From Jiangella sp. DSM 45060 (GTDB taxonomy: Bacteria > Actinomycetota > Actinomycetes > Jiangellales > Jiangellaceae), in assembly GCF_900105175.1 (NCBI RefSeq), contig NZ_LT629771.1, positions 1,612,001-1,676,000 of the forward strand: a stretch of DNA of 64,000 bases, given 5' to 3'. The position numbers and the translations under genes are program-made. The notes below the pieces were generated by a model, which saw only the letters and a program-made list of their open reading frames with translations, made no database searches and was not told the DNA's origin. This document shows, in pieces, positions 36,753 to 45,173 of the stretch (the first letter of the stretch is position 1; each line of letters opens with the position of its first letter).

Positions 36753-37373
36753 CTACTTCCGGCCGAACGCGGCGAGGAACGTCGCGACGGCGGCGTCGGC
36801 GTGCGCGTCGAGGTCGCGTGGCGCGTGCGTCCCCGCCGGGCTGAACAGCGACTCGTTGAACGGCCCGGCGAGCAGCAGCCAGAGGAACTGCTCCGCCGCG
36901 ACGTCCAGGTCGCCGGTGAGCAAGCCGCGCGTGGCCAGCGCGCCGAAGAGCTGGCGCAGCGTCCGCAGTCCCCGCATCCGGCTGCGCTCGTCCCAGGCGC
37001 GGGCGAGGTCGGGGAACCGCTCGGCCTCGGTCGCGATCAGCCGTCGCATCCGCAGCAGGTCGGGCGCCGTGACCGTCGTGACGAACTCGCGCGCGAACGC
37101 CCGCAGGTCGGCGGGGAGGTCGGTCGTCGTCGCGAGTGCGTCGAGGTGGTCCTCGGAGCGACGTTCCGCCGCCTCGATGTCGCGCTGGATCACGGCAGTG
37201 AACAGCACCTCCTTGCTGGGGAAGTACTTGTAGAGCGTCACCTTCGAGACGGCGGCGATGGCGGCGATCTCGTCGACGCCGGCCGCGCCGAAGCCGCGGC
37301 GCAGGAACACCGTCCGTGCGGCGTCGAGGATGAGCGGTTCCTTCGGTGCGCCGCGGCCCCTTGCCCGATCCAT
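36753..37373 (-). CDS. TetR/AcrR family regulator
   Basis: A 206-residue regulator. The HTH is at about 15-60 (FLRRGFGAAGVDEIAAIAAVSKVTLYKYFPSKEVLF), with an AefR-like C-terminal domain (LLRMRRLIATEAERFPDLARAWDERSR). It is head-to-head with an alpha/beta hydrolase across 68 bases holding two operator copies, so it probably represses that gene and itself. Confidence 0.91.
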   Translation of the reverse strand: MDRARGRGAPKEPLILDAARTVFLRRGFGAAGVDEIAAIAAVSKVTLYKYFPSKEVLFTAVIQRDIEAAERRSEDHLDALATTTDLPADLRAFAREFVTTVTAPDLLRMRRLIATEAERFPDLARAWDERSRMRGLRTLRQLFGALATRGLLTGDLDVAAEQFLWLLLAGPFNESLFSPAGTHAPRDLDAHADAAVATFLAAFGRK

Positions 37374-37374
37374 G

Positions 37375-37391
37375 AACTGAACAGTACAGTA
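37375..37391. promoter_or_regulatory. TetR operator copy 1
   Basis: AACTGAACAGTACAGTA, one base from the tetR start codon, matches the perfect site at 37407 in 15 of 17 positions. The centres are 32 bases apart, about three helical turns. Confidence 0.7.
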
Positions 37392-37406
37392 CTCGACGAA
37401 GCAATG

Positions 37407-37423
37407 TACTGAACAGTTCAGTA
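37407..37423. promoter_or_regulatory. TetR operator copy 2, perfect palindrome
   Basis: TACTGAACAGTTCAGTA has 8-base arms around one central base and lies 18 bases before the hydrolase ATG. It is A/T-richer than its surroundings. Confidence 0.75.
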
Positions 37424-37441
37424 TCCAAGGAGCGTGGGGTC

Positions 37442-38203
37442 ATGCAGGCTCGATCCGCCGACGGGACGCCGATCGCCGTCAGCCGCAGCGGGGAGGGGCC
37501 GGCGCTGGTCATGATCGACCCCGCCGGCGCGTTCCACGGACTGCGGCCGATGGCCGGGGCCGTCGCACCGCTGGCCGAGCGGTTCGCCGTGCACACCTAC
37601 GACCGCCGTGGCCGGGGCGACAGCGGCGACACCGCGCCGTTCGCGCCGGAGCGGGAGGTCGACGACCTCGCGGCGGTGATCGGGCTGGCCGGCGGCGAGG
37701 CGGACGTCTACGGGTTCAGCTCCGGCGCCGCCGTGGCACTGCGGGCGGCCGCCGCCGGGCTGCCGATCCGGAAGGTCGCACTGCTCGAGCCGCCGTTCGT
37801 CGTCGGGCAACCGGCCGACGAGGCGTTCGTCGGGCGGCTGCGGGAGCTGATCGACCGCGACGACCACAGCGGCGCCGTCGACTTCTTCAACCGCGCCGTC
37901 GGCGTGCCGGACGACTGGATCGAGGGGCTGCACGCCCACGCGGCCTGGCCCGGCATCGAGGCGCTGGCGCCGACCCTGCTCTACGACGCCGCGCAGACCG
38001 CGACGATGACCGCCGAGCTGCTCGCCGCCGTGCGCACGCCGGCGCTGGTGCTCAGCAGCACCGGCAGCGACGACTACCTGCGCGGCGCCGCCCGCGACGT
38101 CGCGTCGCGGCTGCCGGCCGGCGAGCACCGCGAGCTCCCCGGCGACTGGCACGGCATCCCCGACGCCGACCTCGCCGCGCAGCTCACCGCCTGGTTCCGC
38201 TGA
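37442..38203 (+). CDS. Alpha/beta hydrolase
   Basis: A 253-residue alpha/beta hydrolase. The nucleophile elbow is YGFSSGAAV (Ser of GFSSG), the acid is likely in the VLSSTGSDDYLRG region, and the base is in LPGDWHGIPDA. The arginine pair in YDRRGRGDSG is typical of this hydrolase group. AAGGAG precedes the ATG. It is the likely target of the divergent TetR protein; the substrate is unknown. Confidence 0.9.
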   Translation: MQARSADGTPIAVSRSGEGPALVMIDPAGAFHGLRPMAGAVAPLAERFAVHTYDRRGRGDSGDTAPFAPEREVDDLAAVIGLAGGEADVYGFSSGAAVALRAAAAGLPIRKVALLEPPFVVGQPADEAFVGRLRELIDRDDHSGAVDFFNRAVGVPDDWIEGLHAHAAWPGIEALAPTLLYDAAQTATMTAELLAAVRTPALVLSSTGSDDYLRGAARDVASRLPAGEHRELPGDWHGIPDADLAAQLTAWFR

Positions 38204-38227
38204 CGAGGCCGCCCAGGAGCGCTCGGC

Positions 38228-39126
38228 TCAGCGGCCGGCGCCAACCGCCGCGCGCAGGAACGCGTCGACCTCGGCCTGCCAGTCGCGGGCCGACGCCACG
38301 ACGGCGGTCATGTCGTGCGAGCCGTGCACGTGCCCGGGCCATTCGTGCAGCGTGACGGGTACCCCGGCGGCGGCCAGCCGGTCGGCGTAGGCCCGGCCGT
38401 CGCCGCGGAGGACGTCGTGCTCGGCGGTCATGATCAGCGTCGGCGCCAGGCCGGCGAGGTCGGCGGCGAGGACGGGGGAGGCGTACGGCTCGCTGCGGCG
38501 GTCCGGGTCGCAGTAGCGCTCGACGTTCGCGGCCAGCTCGTCGAAGGTGAGCACGACGGCACCGGGGTCGGGCTCGCGCTCGGCGTTGCTCAGGGTGAGG
38601 TCGAGCGCCGGGATCTCCAGCACCTGCGCCACCGGCGCCGGCCCGCCACGGTCGCGGGCCAGCAGCGCGGCCGCCGCGGCGAGGTTCGCGCCGGACGAGT
38701 CGCCGCCGATCGTCAGCGACCCGGGGTCGACGCCGAGTACGCCGGCTTCGCCGGCCGGTGCGCGACCGACACGACGACGGCGCCGGTGTTCGCGGCCCGG
38801 TGTGCGCACAGCGCGTCGCGGTGGTCCAGCGTGCCGAGCCACCAGCCGCCGCCGTGCACGTAGACGTGCGCCGACGCGCGAACACCGGCGCCGTCACCGG
38901 GGTGGTAGCTGCGGACGGTGAGGTGATCGCCGTCAGGGAGCGCGACGGTGTGGTCGCGCCGGACCACGTGCGGCGGGGCGGGCAGGGCGACGGTGGCGGC
39001 GCGGTGGTCCATGCCGCGGTGGATGGCGGCGCGGCGGTCGGCGAGACTCTGCGTGGGGTCGGCGGGGTGCTGGCGGGCCTTGGCGACCTGGGCCAGCATC
39101 GGACCCAGCTCGGGGAGGACGGGCAT
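38228..39126 (-). pseudogene. HSL-type alpha/beta hydrolase (esterase/lipase), internally deleted and frameshifted
   Basis: The N-terminal part (from MPVLPELGPM) carries the oxyanion motif VHGGGWWLG, and the C-terminal part carries GGDSSGANLAAA plus late Asp (TAEHDVLRG) and His (WPGHVHG). The two lie in different frames. At about 38740-38765 the expected stretch after VVVSVAHR (normally DYRLAPEH..., about 25 residues) is missing, and the frame changes, running directly into GVLGVDPGSLTIGG. Without it the protein cannot be made as one chain. The regulator and operator in front look intact, so the loss seems recent. Confidence 0.82.
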
Positions 39127-39143
39127 CGTCGGCTCCTCTCGTG

Positions 39144-39160
39144 GTTACAGTGACTGTAAC
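39144..39160. promoter_or_regulatory. TetR operator, perfect palindrome
   Basis: GTTACAGTGACTGTAAC has 8-base arms around one central base. It lies 17 bases before the esterase remnant start and 19 bases before the tetR GTG. Confidence 0.78.
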
Positions 39161-39179
39161 GAGTTCTGGGGGTGGAAGC

Positions 39180-39797
39180 GTGGCCGGTGTGCGCGAGGCG
39201 CGCAAGCGGCAGACCCGCGAGCAGCTGGCGGCGACGGCGCTGCGGCTGTTCGACGAGCGCGGCTTCGAGGCGGTCTCCGTCGCCGAGGTCGCGCGGGCCG
39301 CCGGGGTCACGGAGAAGACGGTGTTCAACCACTTCGCCACCAAGGAGGACCTCGTCTACAGCGGCGACCAGCGGTTCGAGGCCGCGCTCGTCGGCGCGAT
39401 CGACGCGCGGGCGGCGGGGACGCCGGTGGCGGGCGCCGTCGGCGCGTTCCTGCTGGACCGGTACGCGCGGTTCGGCGACGACCCGGCGCGGCGCGAGCGG
39501 CAGGCCGTCCTCGCGCGGCTGGTCACGGCGAGCCCGGCGCTGCAGGCCCGCGAGCGGCAGCTGCTGGCCCGCTACGCCGCGACGCTGCGCGGGCACATCG
39601 CCCGCGAACTGGGCGCCGACGGCGACGAGGACGACCTGCGGCCGCAGCTGATCGCCGAGGCGCTGGTCGCCGCGCACGGCGTCGTCATCGCGGCGTTCCG
39701 GCGGGCGACGCTGTCCGGTGCGCCGCCGGAGGTGTACGGGCCGCGGGTGCTCGCGGCCGCCCGCGAGGCGTTCGGGCTGCTGGCCGGGTTGCCCTGA
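39180..39797 (+). CDS. TetR family regulator
   Basis: A 205-residue TetR protein. The HTH is at about 10-55 (FEAVSVAEVARAAGVTEKTVFNHFATKEDLVY). The GTG start at 39180 is favoured because the upstream part of the frame crosses the operator; GGTGGAAG is just before it. It faces the broken esterase gene, so it may now control only itself. Confidence 0.9.
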   Translation: MAGVREARKRQTREQLAATALRLFDERGFEAVSVAEVARAAGVTEKTVFNHFATKEDLVYSGDQRFEAALVGAIDARAAGTPVAGAVGAFLLDRYARFGDDPARRERQAVLARLVTASPALQARERQLLARYAATLRGHIARELGADGDEDDLRPQLIAEALVAAHGVVIAAFRRATLSGAPPEVYGPRVLAAAREAFGLLAGLP

Positions 39798-39883
39798 CGG
39801 CGATGTCGAGAACGCGCCGCCGGCTCCGTCCCGGGGGTAGAGCCACCACAATGGGTGGTCGTCGCGCACGGAGGAGACACACC

Positions 39884-40291
39884 ATGGCCAAGTACCTGCT
39901 GCTCAAGCACTACCGCGGCGCTCCGGCGGCCGCCAACGACGTGCCGATGGAGCAATGGACGCCGGAGGAGATCTCGGCGCACGTGCAGTACATGCGCGAC
40001 TTCGCCGCGCGGCTGGTGGCCTCCGGCGAGTTCGTCGAGGAGCGGGCGCTGGCCCCCGAGGGCACCTTCGTCCGCTACGACGGCGAGGGCCGGCCGCCGG
40101 TCACCGACGGCCCGTTCGCCGAGACGAAGGACCTCATCGCCGGCTGGATGATCATCGACGTCGACGACTACGACCGCGCGCTCGAGCTGGCCGCGGAGCT
40201 GTCGGCGGCGCCCGGGGCGGGCGGCAGGCCGATCCACGAGTGGCTGGAGCTGCGCCCGTTCCTCAGCCCGCTCCTTCCGGGCACGGAGTGA
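39884..40291 (+). CDS. YCII-related (DGPF) protein, partner of the downstream sigma factor
   Basis: A 135-residue ferredoxin-like alpha/beta protein with the DGPF motif (PPVTDGPFAETKDLIAGWMIIDVDDYDRALELA). GAGGAG supports the ATG. Its stop overlaps the sigma factor start as GTGA. DGPF proteins are the standard genomic partners of ECF42 sigma factors; a signalling link has been proposed but its mechanism is unclear. Confidence 0.9.
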   Translation: MAKYLLLKHYRGAPAAANDVPMEQWTPEEISAHVQYMRDFAARLVASGEFVEERALAPEGTFVRYDGEGRPPVTDGPFAETKDLIAGWMIIDVDDYDRALELAAELSAAPGAGGRPIHEWLELRPFLSPLLPGTE

Positions 40292-41433
40292 ACGAGGCCC
40301 TGCTGCGGGAGCTGGTGCCCGCGGTCATCGGCGTCCTCGTCCGGCGCGGCGCGGACTTCGCGTCGGCCGAGGACGCCGTGCAGGAGGCGCTGATCCGGGC
40401 GCTGGAGACGTGGCCGGACGACCCGCCGCGCGATCCGAAGGCGTGGCTCGTCGCGGCCGCGTGGCGCCGGTTCCTCGACGCGACCCGGTCCGACGTCGCC
40501 CGCCGGCGGCGCGAGGACCTCGTCGAGGAGCAGCCGTCGCCCGGGCCGGTCTCCGGCGTCGACGACACCCTCCAGCTGTACTTCCGCTGTGCCCACCCGT
40601 CGCTGACGCCGTCGTCGGCGGTCGCGCTGACGCTGCGCGCCGTCGGCGGGCTGACGACCCGGCAGATCGCCCAGGCCTACCTGGTGCCCGAGGCGACGAT
40701 GGCGCAGCGCATCAGCCGGGCCAAGCGCACCGTCGCGGGCGTGCGGCTGGACCGGCCCGGCGACGTCGCGACCGTCCTGCGCGTCCTCTACCTGGTGTTC
40801 AACGAGGGCTACTCCGGCGACGTCGACCTCGCCGCCGAGGCCATCAGGCTCACCCGGCAGCTCGCGGCCGCGATCGACCACCCGGAGGTGGCCGGGCTGC
40901 TCGCGCTCATGCTGCTGCACCACGCCCGCCGCCCGGCCCGCACGGCCCCCGACGGCGCGCTGGTGCCGCTGGCGGAGCAGGACCGGTCCCGGTGGGACAC
41001 CGCGGCCATCTCCGAGGGCGTCGAGATCCTGCAGGCGGCGCTGGCCCGCGACCGGCTGGGGGAGTTCCAGGCGCAGGCCGCCATCGCCGCGCTGCACGCC
41101 GACGCGCCGGCCGCGGAGGAGACCGACTGGGTGCAGATCGTCGAGTGGTACGACGAGCTGGCCCGGCTGACCGACAGCCCGGTGGTCCGGCTCAACCGCG
41201 CGGTGGCCGTCGGCGAGGCGGACGGGTCGCGGGCCGGCCTGGCGGCGCTCGCCGAGCTGGACGACACGCTGCCCAGGTACGCCGCGGTGGCGGCGTACCT
41301 GCACGAGCGCGACGGCGACCTCGCGACCGCGGCCAGGCTGTACGCCGCCGCGGCCGGCCAGGCCCACGACGTCGCCGAGCGCGACCACCTCACCCGTCAG
41401 GCGGCAAGGCTCAACGCCCGGCTGCGGGGCTGA
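40288..41433 (+). CDS. ECF42-type RNA polymerase sigma factor with C-terminal TPR-like extension
   Basis: A 381-residue sigma factor. Region 2 is at about 1-75 (FASAEDAVQEALIRALETWP), region 4 at about 105-160 (LTTRQIAQAYLVPEATMAQRISRAKR). A long C-terminal extension of about 200 residues with helical repeats follows (VLYLVFNEGYSG and WYDELARLTDSPVVRLNRAVAVGEADG are diagnostic). ECF42 factors lack anti-sigma factors and are thought to be controlled through this extension. The GTG start overlaps the DGPF gene. Confidence 0.92.
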   Translation: MNEALLRELVPAVIGVLVRRGADFASAEDAVQEALIRALETWPDDPPRDPKAWLVAAAWRRFLDATRSDVARRRREDLVEEQPSPGPVSGVDDTLQLYFRCAHPSLTPSSAVALTLRAVGGLTTRQIAQAYLVPEATMAQRISRAKRTVAGVRLDRPGDVATVLRVLYLVFNEGYSGDVDLAAEAIRLTRQLAAAIDHPEVAGLLALMLLHHARRPARTAPDGALVPLAEQDRSRWDTAAISEGVEILQAALARDRLGEFQAQAAIAALHADAPAAEETDWVQIVEWYDELARLTDSPVVRLNRAVAVGEADGSRAGLAALAELDDTLPRYAAVAAYLHERDGDLATAARLYAAAAGQAHDVAERDHLTRQAARLNARLRG

Positions 41434-41475
41434 CCGCCGCGCGCCGGCCGGGCGCCTGGGCTAGCGTGGCGAGCC

Positions 41476-42183
41476 ATGCCGGACATCCGGATCCTGCACT
41501 GGAACATCCACTCCTGGCGCGACGACGCCGGCGCCCCGAACGTCGACGCGGTGGCCTCGCTGCTCGCGGCGACCTCGCCCGACGTCGTCTCGCTGGTCGA
41601 GGTCGACGAGACCTGGGGCGGCGCGGCGGTGCTGGCGGGTCTGGCCGGCCGGTTCGGCTACGCCTGGGTCTTCCCGCCCACCGTCCACCACGGCGACGCC
41701 GACGCGCCGCGCGGGGGCTACGGCAACGCGCTGCTGGTGAAGGCACCGATCCGGGCCGTGCAGCAGTGGCAGCTGCGCTGGCCGCCCCGCCTCTACGACG
41801 GCTCGGAGTCGTCGGAGGCGCGGACGGTGCTGCTCGTGCGGCTGGACGTGGGCGGCGCGGCGCTGTGGGTGGGCAGCACCCACCTGCCCCGCCGGTCGGC
41901 GGCGGCGCGGTCGGCCGCGCTGCGGCGCCTGCTGACGCTGGCCGGCGGCCTCGACGCGCCGTGGCTGGTGTGCGGCGACTTCAACACGGCGGCGTCCACC
42001 TGGGTGCCGGCCGACGGTTCCGTCCTGCTCGCCCCGCCGTCGCCCGTCCCCTCCTACCCGGCCTCGGCCCCCGCCGAACCGATCGACTACGTCGTCGCCG
42101 CGCCGTCGCTCACCGTCGAGGCCGAGATCCTCGACCGCGCCGGCTCCGACCACCTGCCCCTCCTCGCCACGGCCTCCCTGTGA
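41476..42183 (+). CDS. Endonuclease/exonuclease/phosphatase family protein
   Basis: A 235-residue EEP-fold hydrolase with all landmark residues: LHWNIHSW (Asn), SLVEVDE (Glu), STHLPRRS (His), VCGDFNTA (Asp-Asn) and SDHLPLLA (Asp-His). No signal peptide is seen, so it is cytoplasmic. The substrate may be nucleic acid, a phospholipid or a small phosphoester. Its stop overlaps the next gene's GTG. Confidence 0.88.
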   Translation: MPDIRILHWNIHSWRDDAGAPNVDAVASLLAATSPDVVSLVEVDETWGGAAVLAGLAGRFGYAWVFPPTVHHGDADAPRGGYGNALLVKAPIRAVQQWQLRWPPRLYDGSESSEARTVLLVRLDVGGAALWVGSTHLPRRSAAARSAALRRLLTLAGGLDAPWLVCGDFNTAASTWVPADGSVLLAPPSPVPSYPASAPAEPIDYVVAAPSLTVEAEILDRAGSDHLPLLATASL

Positions 42184-42593
42184 TCGTCCTGGTCGTGACC
42201 GGTGCGCCGCTCGCCCGGCACGCACACCTAGGAGCGGCGCTCGCCCGCGCGGCCGGCCACCCCGTCACCGTCGTCGCGACGGCGGCCGCCGGACCCTGGC
42301 TGGATCACGATGCCCTGGCCTGCCTCGAGGTGCCGGTGCTGGACCGCCACCGGCCGCCCGGCACCGCCAAGCGACTGCCCGTCCCCGACGCCGTCGTGCC
42401 GTTCGTGAGCCGGTCGCTGGCCGGCCACCCGGCCTGGCCGCGTTCGCTGACCATGCTGCGCGAGGCGGGCGCCCGGCTGGTCGACCCGCGCACCGGCGGC
42501 CCCTGGGACGAGCCGCTCGAGTCCGGTTCCGGCGACGCCGTGGCGGCGGCGTTCGACTGGGGCTGGGCGATAGGCGCGCAGCCATTATCCTGA
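42180..42593 (+). CDS. Flavoprotein-like small protein, unknown
   Basis: A 137-residue alpha/beta protein starting VIVLVVTGAPLARHAHLGAALARAAGHPVTVVAT. This resembles the first strand-helix-strand of phosphopantothenoylcysteine decarboxylase-type flavoproteins. The GTG start overlaps the preceding stop (GTGA), indicating an operon. It lacks the full length of that family, so FMN binding is uncertain. Confidence 0.6.
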   Translation: MIVLVVTGAPLARHAHLGAALARAAGHPVTVVATAAAGPWLDHDALACLEVPVLDRHRPPGTAKRLPVPDAVVPFVSRSLAGHPAWPRSLTMLREAGARLVDPRTGGPWDEPLESGSGDAVAAAFDWGWAIGAQPLS

Positions 42594-42623
42594 GTCGTCC
42601 GCTCTGACCCAGGATGACCTGCG

Positions 42624-43925
42624 ATGACCTTGACCGAGACGCCGGCCCGGCGGGGCCTGGGCGGCACGCTGCGCGCTGCCGCCACCGACCTGTTCGCGGT
42701 GCTGGGGCGGGCGGGCCGGCTGCTGGCGCGGCACTGGCCGGTGCTGCTGGCCATCCTGTTCGCCGGCGAGGCGGGGCGGTACGCGGCGCTGTGGGCGGCG
42801 GTCGAGCTGAGCGAGTTCAGCGGCACGCTGGGCGTCCTCGTGCTGGTCCTGGGCCCGCTGGCGGCGGTGAGCGCCCTCATCGCGGCCCTCTACGCGCTGC
42901 GCCACTCGCTGCCGTCGCTGCAGGCGGCGGGGGACGAGGCGGCGGGGGACGAGGCGGGGCGGCAGCACGCGAGCGTCGTCTCCGTGCTGGGCAGCGTGAT
43001 GATCCCGTTCCTCGCGATCTACGCGTCCTACGGCTACCTGTCGGAGGACGTGTTCCGGTTCGTGAACACGGCGGTCGCCGACGAGCTGTTCAACAACCCC
43101 GACCTCCTGCTGGGCACCGGCGAGGTGGACCAGAACCGGACGGCGCTGGCGACCGGCTGGCTGGCGATGGCGCTGGTGGCCATCGCGATCGTGCTGCGGT
43201 ACGGGCTGGGCATCCTGGCGCAGCGCCGCCCGATGCGATGGATCGCGTGGGTCGCCGCGTACGTCGAGGTGCTGTGGCTGGTCACGCTGGCCCGCATGCT
43301 CGCCAGCCACCAGGAGGCGGCGTTCACGTGGCTGGAGGAGCGCGCCGTCACACAGGCGGTGGCGGACGCGTGGCGGTCGCTGGTGGCGTTCTTCGGCCCG
43401 GTCGGCGAGGCCGTCGACACCGGCAGCCGGTGGCTGTTCGACCTGCTCGGCGACGCCGACGCGCTGCTGGTGATCCCGGTCGCATGGCTGACGGTGGGCG
43501 CGGTCGTCTACGGGCAGCAGCTGAGGGAGCCGGAGCGGCGCCAGGCGTCGCACCGGCGGCAGCGCGGCGGGCTGGTCGGGCGCATGCACGCGCCCGCCCG
43601 GCAGGTCGGCAACGAGCTCACCGGCGGGCTCGGCGAGCGGTTCGGCGCGCTGGCCAGCGGCCTGCGCCGGCTCGCGGTGGCGGGACTGGCGCCGATGCTG
43701 CTGTTCGCGCTGGCTTTCGTCATCGCGCAGCGGCTGGAGTACGCGGTCGAGCTGATCTGGCGCGAGCTGCTCGGCCCGCTGCCGCTCGGCGCCTACCTCG
43801 CCTTCGTCCCGCACACCGGCATGGTGTCGCACGTCGTCGGCACCGTCGCGGTGGTGTGCCTGCTGGGCGCGGCCATCGACCGCGTCCTCGGCCGCGCGAC
43901 CCGCGAGTCGGTCAGTCTGCGCTGA
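42624..43925 (+). CDS. Multi-pass membrane protein, unknown
   Basis: A 433-residue protein with about eight predicted helices, soluble loops and a basic linker at about 290-325 (REPERRQASHRRQRGGLVGRM). A short coding repeat (GDEAAGDEAG, 42931-42960) lies in the first loop. No family is recognised. Its 3' end overlaps by 14 bases the last of three convergent envelope-protein genes; the shared neighbourhood hints at a common envelope role. Confidence 0.75.
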   Translation: MTLTETPARRGLGGTLRAAATDLFAVLGRAGRLLARHWPVLLAILFAGEAGRYAALWAAVELSEFSGTLGVLVLVLGPLAAVSALIAALYALRHSLPSLQAAGDEAAGDEAGRQHASVVSVLGSVMIPFLAIYASYGYLSEDVFRFVNTAVADELFNNPDLLLGTGEVDQNRTALATGWLAMALVAIAIVLRYGLGILAQRRPMRWIAWVAAYVEVLWLVTLARMLASHQEAAFTWLEERAVTQAVADAWRSLVAFFGPVGEAVDTGSRWLFDLLGDADALLVIPVAWLTVGAVVYGQQLREPERRQASHRRQRGGLVGRMHAPARQVGNELTGGLGERFGALASGLRRLAVAGLAPMLLFALAFVIAQRLEYAVELIWRELLGPLPLGAYLAFVPHTGMVSHVVGTVAVVCLLGAAIDRVLGRATRESVSLR

Positions 43926-44526
43926 TCAGCAGCCCGTCCGGCGGCCCCCAGCTGAGCACGACCTCGGTCACCTCGACGCCGTCGGGGAGGAGCACGACGG
44001 GGCTGACGGTCCACTCGTCGGGCCGGCGCGGGCCGGTGTCGGGGTCGATCCCCTCGAACAGGTCGAGGTCCGGGCCGCGGGCGTCGGGCGGCACGCACGG
44101 CGACGTCGCCTGGCTGATCGACGGCGACGTGGACTGGTAGGCGTACTCGGTGCCGGACGCGTCGCGGACGGCGAGGTCGCAGGACGCCAGCGGCACGTCC
44201 GGTGCGGCGGACAACGAGAGGTCGACGGCGACCGCCTGGACGCCCGCGGGCGGCCCGAGCGGGTCGTCCTCGCCGAACGCCACCTCGGCCGGCCGGACGT
44301 CGTCCAGCCGCACCCGCACGGTGAACGGCCGGTCGCCGCCGCGGTCGTACTGGCTGGCCGAGAACGTCACCCACTCGCCGCGCTCGGCGTGCACGAGGTC
44401 GCGCGGCTTCTCCAGCCACCAGTACGTCTCGACGCGGTACGAGCTGGCCGCGAGCGCCGCCGCCATCGCCACCGGCAGCGCGACCAGCCCCCAGCGGTTG
44501 CGCCGCCACCACCCGGGGGGCGTCAC
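43912..44526 (-). CDS. Membrane-anchored exported protein, unknown (third gene of operon)
   Basis: A 204-residue protein with one N-terminal helix (about 12-30, WGLVALPVAMAAALAASS) and an exported beta-rich domain with two cysteines (ASCDLAV, SPCVPPD) that may pair. The GTG start overlaps the stop of the previous gene (GTGA). No family is recognised. It is the last of three coupled genes with similar architecture. Confidence 0.7.
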   Translation of the reverse strand: MTPPGWWRRNRWGLVALPVAMAAALAASSYRVETYWWLEKPRDLVHAERGEWVTFSASQYDRGGDRPFTVRVRLDDVRPAEVAFGEDDPLGPPAGVQAVAVDLSLSAAPDVPLASCDLAVRDASGTEYAYQSTSPSISQATSPCVPPDARGPDLDLFEGIDPDTGPRRPDEWTVSPVVLLPDGVEVTEVVLSWGPPDGLLISAD

Positions 44527-45173
44527 GGCGCGTCACCCGGCCCGTCGGCGGCCTCGGCCACCTCGACCGGCTCCTCCGACGCGGCCCAGGCGTCGGCGTC
44601 CTCGCCGGTCAGGCCGAGGTCGATGACGGCGATGTCGTCGCGGCGGTGGTCCTCGGGGTTCGGCTGCAGCGTGACGACCAGCCGGGCGCCGTCGACGGCG
44701 TCGGCGGGCAGCTCGATCGCGGCGGAGACCCGGCGCGGGATGCCCGGCTGCGCCGCGCCGCCCGAGCTGTACGGGTTGCGCTCGACGCTGGTGCGGAACT
44801 GGCGGCCCTCGGTGTCGCGGATCGCCACGTACGCGGGCAGCTGCGGCTCGCCCGCCGCGGTGTACGTCCAGTCGACGACGACGTACACGCCGCCGGTCAC
44901 GTGGATCGTGCCGTACGGGTCCTCGATCCGTGTCGACCCGGCGACGGAGGTCACCTCGACGTCGCCCCAGCGCGTCTCGACGCGGTCGCCGACGCCGCCG
45001 GTCCGCTCGAACGGCGCCGCCGTCTCGTCGTCGACCGGCATCAGGCCCTCGACGGCGCGCCCGGTCGCCAGCGCCGCGACCAGCAGGACGCCGAACGCGG
45101 CCTGCCGCGGCAACCGGCCCAGCCGGCTGGACGGCGGGCGCGCGACGCGGCGGCCGCCGCGGCCGTTCGTCAC
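44523..45173 (-). CDS. Membrane-anchored exported protein, unknown (second gene of operon)
   Basis: A 216-residue protein: a basic N-terminus, one helix (about 26-42, AAFGVLLVAALATGRAV), then a beta-sandwich-like exported domain (WGDVEVTSVAGSTRIEDPYGTIHVTGGVYVVVDWTYTA) resembling DUF4352-type folds. The GTG start overlaps the upstream stop and its own stop overlaps the next start, so all three genes are tightly coupled. The function is unknown. Confidence 0.72.
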   Translation of the reverse strand: MTNGRGGRRVARPPSSRLGRLPRQAAFGVLLVAALATGRAVEGLMPVDDETAAPFERTGGVGDRVETRWGDVEVTSVAGSTRIEDPYGTIHVTGGVYVVVDWTYTAAGEPQLPAYVAIRDTEGRQFRTSVERNPYSSGGAAQPGIPRRVSAAIELPADAVDGARLVVTLQPNPEDHRRDDIAVIDLGLTGEDADAWAASEEPVEVAEAADGPGDAP

